Part shown: positions 7,504-14,751 of the stretch, one piece after another
Position numbering within the stretch: position 1 is the first letter of the stretch
Layout of the letters: each line of letters opens with the position of its first letter
Assembly: GCA_023422115.1 (NCBI GenBank)
Contig: JAEZSA010000027.1
Location: forward strand, 1-19,987
Reading direction: 5' to 3'
DNA from: Bacillota bacterium
Lineage (GTDB): Bacteria; Bacillota_I; Bacilli_A; ML615J-28; CAG-698
DNA: 19,987 bases
The notes under the pieces: generated by a model
The model's input: only the letters and a program-made list of their open reading frames with translations
Database searches by the model: none
What the model was told of the DNA's origin: nothing
Program-made: the position numbers and the translations under genes

Positions 7504-8611
7504 ATTGAACACCATTTTTTTCAAAATATTGGAGGATTTTTAAACCCATCCCATAGATATTTCCAATTCCAAAAATTACTTCTTCATTTTGTAAATCCTC
7601 TATTTTTTTCACTTCTTCAACAATCATTTCTGGATAATGTTTATGAACAAATCGTTTCACATAGGGCTTACTGGAACCACAAATAAGCAATTTTTTAAAG
7701 TTTAATTCTCCCAATAAATTCAAACTTTGGATGGTTCGAGTAGGACGATCATTACGAGTGTTTAAAAGAATCGTAATCTTATCGGGTACAAATTTTTGTG
7801 TTACTTCAGAATATACTTTTTGCGTAGAGGTAGCATCATTGACAGAAAAAGCATTTAAAAAAATTGTTTTTTTCAAGCGAATCATCTTAAAAGCACCTGG
7901 GTCGCGATAGTATTTTTTCATTCCTATCAAGTAAACTTCTTTATCAAGCGATAATATATCTGTAATAGCCCAAGCAAGATTTAGATTATTATTGAAGGTT
8001 TCTAACTGATCTTCAGCAAAATGCTCTTCAGCAACCACAATTTGTACATCATCATTCCCAATTATTCGCGAATATTTTTTATAATATTCCTGATCTCCAA
8101 TCACCAAATATCCTTTATCCGGAATTGTCTTTGCTAGTGCATCGGCAATTTCGTCGCGATTCGATCCCATATCACCAATGTGATCGAGTAAAACATTAGT
8201 AATAACGGTAATATCTGCATTTAACATTCGATGTTGAGTAATGTATTGTAATTCAGGATTAACTGCCATACATTCGATAACAAGTATCTCCGCTTTCTCT
8301 CGATAAGCTTGATGCATTATTTTATATTGCTCCCGAATATTCGCTAATCCAAAACGTTTTATTTCAATTTCTTGGTTCTTGGTATTAATCATGGTTGGAA
8401 TCGTTCCTGTTGTTTTACTGAATACTCGATAACCACATTCTCTTAATCCGGCATCAATTAATCTAGTGGTTGTACTTTTACCTCTCGTTCCATTGACATG
8501 AATAATATGTTTAAAGGATTTTCTAATTTTCATAAAATAAAATCGTTCAAAGACAATATAACCTAGATATAAAGTACCTAGTGTAATCGTTGTAATTTCT
8601 ATAAAATTCAT
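7493..8611 (-). CDS. pgsB: Poly-gamma-glutamate synthase PgsB/CapB (Mur-ligase family amide ligase)
   Basis: A 372-residue ATP-dependent ligase that joins glutamates through the gamma carboxyl group at the membrane; the Bacillus protein is about 393 residues. An N-terminal membrane helix (about 8-26) is followed by the P-loop HVNGTRGKSTTTRLID (G41-T47). Mur-ligase middle-domain marks are VIECMAVNPELQ and ITNVLLDHIGDMG. GAFKMIRL and ILLNTRNDRPTRT resemble CapB C-terminal motifs. The family is distinguished from MurC-F by the HVNGTRGKS loop, the N-terminal helix and the adjacent pgsC. The start at 8611 follows AGGAGAAGAT, which overlaps the preceding stop. Whether the product contains L- or D-glutamate cannot be read here, since no glutamate racemase gene is present. 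Confidence 0.93.
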   Translation of the reverse strand: MNFIEITTITLGTLYLGYIVFERFYFMKIRKSFKHIIHVNGTRGKSTTTRLIDAGLRECGYRVFSKTTGTIPTMINTKNQEIEIKRFGLANIREQYKIMHQAYREKAEILVIECMAVNPELQYITQHRMLNADITVITNVLLDHIGDMGSNRDEIADALAKTIPDKGYLVIGDQEYYKKYSRIIGNDDVQIVVAEEHFAEDQLETFNNNLNLAWAITDILSLDKEVYLIGMKKYYRDPGAFKMIRLKKTIFLNAFSVNDATSTQKVYSEVTQKFVPDKITILLNTRNDRPTRTIQSLNLLGELNFKKLLICGSSKPYVKRFVHKHYPEMIVEEVKKIEDLQNEEVIFGIGNIYGMGLKILQYFEKNGVQYDD

Positions 8612-8619
8612 ATCTTCTC

Positions 8620-9249
8620 CTAATCAGATTCTAACAGAATCATCAATGGTTCCGTTACCGAACTAATTGTCGTGATTTGATACATGGATACTTCATTTTC
8701 ACGAGATATCTTTGCAAGAAAGCCATCACTGTTTCCTGATTTCACAAAAATATTAATATCGGAGGCAGCAAAAGCAACCTCAATCAAGCCATCAGATGTC
8801 GTTCCTCGTCGTGACATTCCACCAAGATGCCAAGAAAGCAATGTTATCTTACCACTTTCTTTCAGGGCAACGAATTCTTTCGCTCTAGTTAATTCAGAAT
8901 TTGTTGTGATTCCAGCATCACTCATTGCTTTAATACTACAACCAACAATTAAAAAAACAAGAGCCGAGGATTCCACTTCGCTTGCTTTTAATTCAGTATT
9001 ATATACATAAGTAAAACTATATTTTTCATCTTCCGCTAAATGGACAATATTTATCATAAAATTTTCAATATCAATTGATTGCCCAATCGAAGTAATATAG
9101 ACTTTCTTATCTTTCATAATTCCTCGATACTCTTCAGGAATTTCAAACACCCATTCATCTTCATTGGGAATTTCATTATCTTTAGTGCATCCCAATAAAC
9201 CGATTACGGTAATAAGAAGAATGAATAGTAAATTGATTTTTCGAATCAA
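8620..9249 (-). CDS. DUF6305-like lipoprotein, first gene of the pgs operon
   Basis: A 209-residue predicted lipoprotein. Translation is set to TTG at 9249 because GAGGTG lies 6 bases before it, giving MIRKINLLFILLITVIGLLGC with lipidated C21. The in-frame GTG at 9258 is inside the ribosome site itself. The mature part shows KVYITSIGQSIDIENF, LKASEV, FLIVGCSIKAMSDAG, LTRAKEF and HLGGMSRRGTTSDG. These align with the lipoprotein encoded at 14064-14741, so the two are clear paralogues. I recall this pattern from DUF6305 proteins, often near TRAP permeases; no activity is established. The pgsB ribosome site overlaps its stop codon, so it belongs to the polyglutamate operon. A binding or chaperone role for polymer or released glutamate is inference. 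Confidence 0.78.
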   Translation of the reverse strand: MIRKINLLFILLITVIGLLGCTKDNEIPNEDEWVFEIPEEYRGIMKDKKVYITSIGQSIDIENFMINIVHLAEDEKYSFTYVYNTELKASEVESSALVFLIVGCSIKAMSDAGITTNSELTRAKEFVALKESGKITLLSWHLGGMSRRGTTSDGLIEVAFAASDINIFVKSGNSDGFLAKISRENEVSMYQITTISSVTEPLMILLESD

Positions 9250-9276
9250 GCAAATCACCTCTTTATTGTTCTTACT

Positions 9277-9313
9277 AATAAGTAGATAAATCCTTGCAAC
9301 TTATCTCATTATT
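9277..9313 (-). other. Leader hairpin in the 5' untranslated region of the pgs operon
   Basis: Between the promoter and the first start codon the transcript can pair AATAA-nn-AGATAA with TTATCT-nn-TTATT around an 11-base loop (9290-9300). The stem is AT-rich, has a two-base internal mismatch and is not followed by a T-run. It may be incidental or may act in mRNA stability; no known riboswitch class is recognised in this roughly 75-base leader. Confidence 0.35.
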
Positions 9314-9331
9314 ACTAATCACATATCATTA

Positions 9332-9360
9332 ATTATACCATAATTAGCAGTATTTTCCAA
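9332..9360 (-). promoter_or_regulatory. Promoter of the polyglutamate synthesis operon
   Basis: On the minus strand TTGGAA (9355-9360) and TATAAT (9332-9337) are separated by 17 bases, and the -10 is extended by TGG. It lies between the terminator of the upstream operon and the DUF6305-like lipoprotein gene and is the only clear promoter seen before pgsB. Confidence 0.82.
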
Positions 9361-9378
9361 TGGAGAATGACAATTAGG

Positions 9379-9426
9379 AAAATGCCGTGCGTAAATTAAA
9401 GTGTGGCAAAAATCTACGCACGGCAT
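9379..9426 (-). terminator. GC-rich hairpin ending the GGT-to-modular-lipoprotein operon
   Basis: A perfect 12-bp inverted repeat (ATGCCGTGCGTA with TACGCACGGCAT) encloses a 21-base loop, 18 bases after the stop codon of the large lipoprotein gene. On the minus strand the T-run is only four bases and partly inside the stem. The stem is far more GC-rich than its surroundings. It probably terminates transcription, but the long loop and weak T-run leave room for a protein-binding or mRNA-stabilising role. Confidence 0.7.
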
Positions 9427-9443
9427 ATATTCATAAAATTATA

Positions 9444-12400
9444 TTAGTTATTCAGTGGAGTTAAACTTGCAGTTGAAAGATTTACAATCGCCATTTGATA
9501 GTATGTTGATGTTTCGGCTGATAAAACAACATACAAGGTACCAGTAAATTTAATTGGACCGACAGCATCTTTAGGACCTACAAATGGTCCCGTAAAACCA
9601 AATAGAGTTTTCCACCAATCGCTACCTGCATTAAATTCATTGATATCACTCTTCAAAGCGAATGTTTTTGCATTATACTTCGTACCATCATTATCTACTG
9701 CATCTTTATTAAAGAATAATTTAATATTGAAAGGAAGTTTTGATGAAGAACCCCCTGTACAAATTGGATTGTCAGTAGTACCAACAAGTTTAATCAATTT
9801 ACCAAATTGTAAATTATTAGCAAATTCTTGCATTTCTGCATTTGTTGAAATAGTGATTGCACTTTCTGTATCCCATGTAATTGTATTACCAGAACTTGAA
9901 ACAGTAATTGTTGATGTTGCTGAAGCTTCAACGCTTTGGCGGTTTCCAGCAATTGCAAATGTAGCCCCTTCAATAACAACCTTATCTCCAACAGCCAATA
10001 AATTACCATTACTAGCTTGATATTGACCATGAGTACTTGTTCCAATTAATTCCAACCCATCAATTAAAATGGTTTGATGAGTAACTTCATCCATCAATAC
10101 GATACCACGTAGAATTCCACTTGTGTTACCATCTGCATGATAAGCTACTATAACTCCAGTAACACCCAAAGTCATACCAGCAACTCCTTCTTCTAAAGCT
10201 TTTGATACCGATAATGGAGCTGCTGCTGGAACTGGGAATACCGTTACAGTATGTTCATACATTCTTGCTTGACCATCATAAGTAAAGGAAGCCATTAATT
10301 TTACATCAGTATTTGCAGTAACTGTACCAATTGTCCATGTTGCTGGATCAATTAATGTGTTATTTTCTGAAGTCCAAGTAATCGGACCAACTACTTTACT
10401 ATGTGTTACTGGTAAAGAGAAATCTGTACTTTGAGAAACAACAGTTGAAGGTAGGGTACGAGCCAACAAATCTGTAAATTGTTCATAGGTAAGAATTCTT
10501 GACATTGTACAATTTTGAGCGTTGACAATACTCATTTGATGGTAAGTACCTGTTGTATATCCTAAAACAACATACAAATCCCCTGTTACTAAAATAGATG
10601 GATTGGTATCAGAAGGACCTACAAAGGCAGTAGGAATATTAAACATCGTGTTATACCATTCACTACCCGCATTGGCTTCATTTGTATCACTCTTTAGTGA
10701 GAAAGTTTTTCCATTATATTTAACACCATCATTATTCACTGCTTCTTTATTGTAGAACAGCTTAATATTGAAAGGTAATTTAGAAGATGATCCACCTAAG
10801 AATAATGGATTTTCTTCTGTACCTACTAATTTGATGATGGCTCCATAAACTAAATTATCAGCAAGAGCTTGCATTTCCGTGTGGTTTGTCACTACTATTG
10901 CGTTTTGGTAATTAATCGTTTCTGTTTTCCCTAATAAAGTAACGGTACTATCTGCAGTAACTTCAATATAATTACGACCTGTTTGCTCTGGACCAGATCC
11001 AATTGCTGGTGTATTCAAATAATAGGTACCAACAACAAGAACTTCATCACCAACAGCAAGTATATTACCCGAACTGTCTAGATATGCACCATATGTACCA
11101 CCTAAACTACTAATGCCATTTACCATCACAGTTTTGCCTGTCGCATTATCTAAAATAACAACACCCATTCTTGTATCAACTGTATTACCATCAGAAACAT
11201 ACCCAATGATAGTACCTCGAACCTTAACTGCTTGACTATCGGTACCTGAGGTTAACAATTCAGTTACTGACATTGCTTCTGCTTTTAAGACAGATACTTT
11301 ATAATCGCGTGTATAGGTTGTACCTTGATATTTAAATGTTGCAGTCAAAGTAACCTCTGTATTTTCACTAACTTCTGTTACTTTACCTGTTAAAGAATTA
11401 ATTACATTGTCATCTGAAGAAGTCCAAGTTACGTTCCCTTCAACCAGTTCATGAGTTGTTAATAAATTAATTGTTCCATTTTCAATGGTTGCTGGTAAAG
11501 AACGAGATAATGATACACTAATGGCATCAACACCTGACACTTGATAACAATCCCAATCAGGAATAACAAAGGCTAAATAGGTATCAGAAACATATAAAGC
11601 ATAGGCATAAATAGTGACATCAAATTGTTTTGCTCCCGCATTGTAGAATGGAATATCATACATTGTATGCCATGTATCACTACCAAGTGATTCATTTTGA
11701 GCGGCAATTAAGAAAGCAAAATAGTGAACATTTGTTCCTGTACCATGACCAGCATCACCGCTTTTGGTATCATAACCCAAACGAACCCAATTTGTTACCG
11801 CTGGTGTACTAGATGTAGAATAATTCATATATGGATTAACAAACTTAACTAATTTATTAGCATAAGCATCATAATTATTGGCTAATTCTAGATAACTAGT
11901 TGCATCCTCTAGTGCTAAAGCATTTTGATAATCATGGGTATATGGATTATCTTTTGATACAATTTGCAGTTGAGAAACATCCATTACTGTCGTACGACTA
12001 GCAATTCTAAATTTTCCTGTTACTAGAATTTCATCACCACATTCAATTGTCTTGAATTGGTCATCTGTACTTAAAATCAGTCCATCTCCGGTTTTTCCAA
12101 AATCAACTGTGATTATTTCATTGCTATTCATATCTTTTACAATGAAAGAACGAAGACTCTCAGATTGATTTCGAGCAATTCCCACAACAATACCACGAAT
12201 AATAACAACACTCATTTCTACTGCTGGAGTATCTGTGAATAATTGGGCAACACTTCGCTCAACAATTGCTTTTGATGTAATAACATAGTCCATTGTTTCT
12301 GATTCAAAACCATCGGAAATAGTTAATTTAAAAGTAATTTCATGATCAACACTATCAATCTTTACTGTTACTAATCCCGTTGTAGCATCAATGCTAACAT

Positions 12401-13202
12401 AATCATTGGCTACTACATCCCAAGACATTGTGATGTAAGATTGAGTTGGATGCGCTGTAGGTAATTCTAGTGCACCAAAAATTTCACTTGGAACAACAGA
12501 ATTAATGTAAGTTAATGCTGCTTCTTTGATACTAGCAAAAGTTAATTTGTCATCTGCGATATCACTGGCTGCTCCTGTAAAAGAAACAATCCAAACATTA
12601 TCAGAAACACTAATTTTATGAGTGATTACAGATAATTTTACTCTTTGATTTAGCTTAGCTTCTAAAGCATCCACTGCTGAGCCATCATTAATGAATAATT
12701 TATTTCCAGCATCATCAACAATTTGATATACATTAGCTGTTGTTTTAGTAATCGTTCCACTTACTTGATACAAGTTAGCATAAGTACCTATTTTTGCTGT
12801 TGCATCAAGAGCATTGATTTCTGTAACACTACTATTAATAACAGAAACAAATGATTCATTACCACTACTCAATGGTGTCACTTCTTCAACATTCTTAATC
12901 TGAGGAAAATTAGCAACATAACTAAACTGTCCCTTGATTCTCACTTTATCACCATTGGTTACATTTTTAGTCCATTCGCTTCCCATAATAACGAAAATCT
13001 TTCCTTGAGCAGAATCTGCTACATAGAAACCATTTGCTAGAACACCATAGACAACACCTTCTACGGTGATACTATCATTGTTCTTCCCTTGATTAAGGAC
13101 ATCAATGATTGGAGTAGTTTCTGTTTCTTCTTTGTCACAAGCAACGAAAAAAGCAGAAGCGATTACTAAACCAATCAATAAACATAATTTTTTAAAATTC
13201 AT
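9444..13202 (-). CDS. Giant modular surface lipoprotein with OB-like and Ig-like repeats
   Basis: A 1252-residue lipoprotein: signal MNFKKLCLLIGLVIASAFF followed by lipobox VAC (C22). No membrane anchor follows, so it should be tethered by lipid and lie outside. About four repeating units can be seen. Each opens with an OB-like beta segment marked by VxGxV(V/I)G and GDx(V/I)xVxG (starting near residues 40, 317, 644 and 997) and continues with a second beta-rich segment. Units 1-3 end in an atypical bacterial Ig-like segment containing a WTSS- or WTSE-type block or equivalent (near 222-312, 559-642 and 904-990); the last unit lacks it. The start at 13202 follows AGAAGGGAGAA. It is last in the operon, 44 bases after an M14-like lipoprotein gene. 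Adhesin or polymer/glycan binding is inferred; no catalytic motif is seen. Confidence 0.85.
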   Translation of the reverse strand: MNFKKLCLLIGLVIASAFFVACDKEETETTPIIDVLNQGKNNDSITVEGVVYGVLANGFYVADSAQGKIFVIMGSEWTKNVTNGDKVRIKGQFSYVANFPQIKNVEEVTPLSSGNESFVSVINSSVTEINALDATAKIGTYANLYQVSGTITKTTANVYQIVDDAGNKLFINDGSAVDALEAKLNQRVKLSVITHKISVSDNVWIVSFTGAASDIADDKLTFASIKEAALTYINSVVPSEIFGALELPTAHPTQSYITMSWDVVANDYVSIDATTGLVTVKIDSVDHEITFKLTISDGFESETMDYVITSKAIVERSVAQLFTDTPAVEMSVVIIRGIVVGIARNQSESLRSFIVKDMNSNEIITVDFGKTGDGLILSTDDQFKTIECGDEILVTGKFRIASRTTVMDVSQLQIVSKDNPYTHDYQNALALEDATSYLELANNYDAYANKLVKFVNPYMNYSTSSTPAVTNWVRLGYDTKSGDAGHGTGTNVHYFAFLIAAQNESLGSDTWHTMYDIPFYNAGAKQFDVTIYAYALYVSDTYLAFVIPDWDCYQVSGVDAISVSLSRSLPATIENGTINLLTTHELVEGNVTWTSSDDNVINSLTGKVTEVSENTEVTLTATFKYQGTTYTRDYKVSVLKAEAMSVTELLTSGTDSQAVKVRGTIIGYVSDGNTVDTRMGVVILDNATGKTVMVNGISSLGGTYGAYLDSSGNILAVGDEVLVVGTYYLNTPAIGSGPEQTGRNYIEVTADSTVTLLGKTETINYQNAIVVTNHTEMQALADNLVYGAIIKLVGTEENPLFLGGSSSKLPFNIKLFYNKEAVNNDGVKYNGKTFSLKSDTNEANAGSEWYNTMFNIPTAFVGPSDTNPSILVTGDLYVVLGYTTGTYHQMSIVNAQNCTMSRILTYEQFTDLLARTLPSTVVSQSTDFSLPVTHSKVVGPITWTSENNTLIDPATWTIGTVTANTDVKLMASFTYDGQARMYEHTVTVFPVPAAAPLSVSKALEEGVAGMTLGVTGVIVAYHADGNTSGILRGIVLMDEVTHQTILIDGLELIGTSTHGQYQASNGNLLAVGDKVVIEGATFAIAGNRQSVEASATSTITVSSSGNTITWDTESAITISTNAEMQEFANNLQFGKLIKLVGTTDNPICTGGSSSKLPFNIKLFFNKDAVDNDGTKYNAKTFALKSDINEFNAGSDWWKTLFGFTGPFVGPKDAVGPIKFTGTLYVVLSAETSTYYQMAIVNLSTASLTPLNN
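9615..9770 (-). repeat. Internal repeat copy B of the modular lipoprotein gene (residues 1145-1196)
   Basis: This 156-base block encodes a 52-residue segment that aligns without gaps to the block at 10656-10811, with 40 of 52 residues identical by my hand count. The core GGSSSKLPFNIKLF is unchanged, marking the best-conserved part of a duplicated module. Confidence 0.85.
10656..10811 (-). repeat. Internal repeat copy A of the modular lipoprotein gene (residues 798-849)
   Basis: Partner of the block at 9615-9770, with the same length and no gap, also ending in an NAGS(E/D)W motif. The blocks belong to the third and fourth modules, which resemble each other more than they resemble modules 1 and 2, suggesting a later duplication. 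Confidence 0.85.
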
Positions 13203-13246
13203 TTTTTCTCCCTTCTGAGGTCATTTTTAAAAATGCCAAATAAATT

Positions 13247-14053
13247 TTAACTATTATTTTCCTTCGCCAGTTTAAAAAGAATCTCAATTAAAGTACATTG
13301 TTGTTCGATTCTTCTAGATAAATCTAATTGACGATTTGTCTCAATTGTTAATACAATTGCCTCATAATTATTGCCACAATAATTATTAAAACTTCCCACT
13401 GGTGCACTATTATCAACTGCAAATTTTATATCTCCTACTATAAGATATTCTTTATTAAATAAATCAACCATATCATAAGCAAAAAATGTGCTTTTTGAAT
13501 TTCCGTAAATGATTTCATCACCTATTAAAGGGCTTGTTTTGTCTGCATAACTTCTTCTTGATTCATGAAGATCGACAATATAATCAGGTTCATATTTCTC
13601 TACTTCCTGAATGATAGCATATGCTATTTGTTCTGTAATAGACCCCTCTAATTTACCAGGAAATATTCGGTTCAAATCACTATAGGTAATACCATTATAA
13701 ATCCCTTTATTATCTTGTCCTGGATATCGCTTTTGCAAGGTTGCTGCTAAGGTGTTTGCTCGAGGGATGATAATTACTGTTCCTGTATAATCCTCTTTTG
13801 TGATTAGTGTCTGTGCTGCTTGCCAACCTGCCACTTCATCTCCATGGATTCCCCCGACAATCATAATTGTTGGACCAGGGATTGTACTTGTAAATACATA
13901 AACGGTTGTTTCATAAATCGTTGATGGTAAGATTTCATAACTTGTCTTTGATATGTTATTTTCTAATTCTTCTTCTGGTGGTTTGCATCCTGATAACATG
14001 GTAATCAATAAAAAACTTATCAATACACAAACAAATTTATTTACTATTTTCAT
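13247..14053 (-). CDS. M14/AstE-AspA-like zinc hydrolase, lipoprotein
   Basis: A 268-residue predicted lipoprotein (lipobox LSGC, C23, then PPEEE) with the zinc hydrolase fold of the succinylglutamate desuccinylase/aspartoacylase branch of M14. Zinc ligands are visible as GGIHGDEV (H70, E73) and DLHES (H163), the substrate-binding block as DLNRIFPG, and the catalytic glutamate probably as E238 in LTIETNRQ. These enzymes cut amide bonds of acylated or peptide-linked acidic amino acids. Being exported and beside a gamma-glutamyltransferase, it may trim gamma-glutamyl polymers or peptides, but the substrate is not shown. Its ATG follows the preceding stop by 10 bases and lacks a good ribosome site, so it may depend on coupling to the upstream gene. 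Confidence 0.83.
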   Translation of the reverse strand: MKIVNKFVCVLISFLLITMLSGCKPPEEELENNISKTSYEILPSTIYETTVYVFTSTIPGPTIMIVGGIHGDEVAGWQAAQTLITKEDYTGTVIIIPRANTLAATLQKRYPGQDNKGIYNGITYSDLNRIFPGKLEGSITEQIAYAIIQEVEKYEPDYIVDLHESRRSYADKTSPLIGDEIIYGNSKSTFFAYDMVDLFNKEYLIVGDIKFAVDNSAPVGSFNNYCGNNYEAIVLTIETNRQLDLSRRIEQQCTLIEILFKLAKENNS

Positions 14054-14063
14054 ACAAGAATCA

Positions 14064-14741
14064 TTATTCGATATCGAATAATGTTTTAAATGCTGACACT
14101 ATTTTTGCTTGGCGAGAATATAAATGTAGCGTTACATTATATTCTTCTGCTGAATCAGTGAAGTAATTATCAAAGTTTCCTCCTTCAACAACCAACATTA
14201 AGCGAGCACTTGGACAAACAGCATCTAAGATTGGATCCGTTGTTGTTCCACGACGTGCTTCTCCACCAACATGAAGAACGATTAAAATCATTTGATTGCT
14301 ATCAGCTGCTAAAGCAAATGCTTCACCACGTGTTTTTTCAGCTTCCCAGTTAGTACCAGCTGCTCCTAATCCTTTTCCTGATGAACCTGTCACTAGTAAA
14401 ACAATTGGCTTTTTATCCCCATTTTTGTCTACTTCACTAGCAGTTAAATCATTTTTACGACTTACTGCATTTACCACAGCATCACTACCTTGATCAATTT
14501 CATTAACAGGAATTGATTCTGATGTTGCTTCGATAATATTAATGACCGTGTCGATATCACTTTGCCCTAAAGTGGTTAGATACACTTTACGATCTTTACA
14601 TAAACTAGCAAAATCTGCGCTTAACTCTAAATCTAATTCAACATTAGGTGTTTCTCCTTCTGGATCTTCCTCTTCTGGCTTACAGCCAACAAAGCTAAAA
14701 GCCAATATTACAGTAAAAATGAATAAAAATATTTTTTTCAT
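14064..14741 (-). CDS. DUF6305-like lipoprotein, paralogue of the pgs-operon lipoprotein
   Basis: A 225-residue lipoprotein (MKKIFLFIFTVILAFSFVGC, C20, followed by an acidic linker). The frame continues upstream to 14789, but AAGGAGGAAACC immediately precedes the ATG at 14741 and makes that the start. Conserved blocks are KVYLTTLGQSDIDTV, LTASEV, LLVTGSSGKGLGAAG, KTRGEAF and HVGGEARRGTTTDP; each has a counterpart in the lipoprotein at 8620-9249. The G-S-S-G-K-G-L-G-A-A-G loop and the RRGTT block look like a ligand-binding surface for an anion, which is inference. Next to a DctM-type permease without a visible DctP, it may serve as the external solute-binding component. Function in the family is unknown. 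Confidence 0.78.
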   Translation of the reverse strand: MKKIFLFIFTVILAFSFVGCKPEEEDPEGETPNVELDLELSADFASLCKDRKVYLTTLGQSDIDTVINIIEATSESIPVNEIDQGSDAVVNAVSRKNDLTASEVDKNGDKKPIVLLVTGSSGKGLGAAGTNWEAEKTRGEAFALAADSNQMILIVLHVGGEARRGTTTDPILDAVCPSARLMLVVEGGNFDNYFTDSAEEYNVTLHLYSRQAKIVSAFKTLFDIE

Positions 14742-14751
14742 GGTTTCCTCC

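Noticed and set aside
9379..9426. The GC-rich inverted repeat as a transposon end, att site or integron site
   Set aside because: No transposase, integrase, target duplication or second copy is visible; its position just after a stop codon fits a transcriptional role.
9640..10045. Open frames in other registers over the last module of the large lipoprotein gene, on both strands
   Set aside because: They lie wholly inside the 1252-residue frame, have no ribosome sites and encode compositionally odd proteins; the repeat-rich sequence explains the openness.
9615..10811. The repeated block as a CRISPR-like or mobile repeat
   Set aside because: The copies are in frame, 156 bases long and part of protein modules; there are no regular short repeats with unique spacers and no cas genes.
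13203..13246. A terminator or promoter separating the lipoprotein M14-like gene from the large lipoprotein gene
   Set aside because: Only a weak AT palindrome (ATTTTTAAAAAT) is present, with no stable stem or convincing -35/-10 pair, so one operon is preferred.
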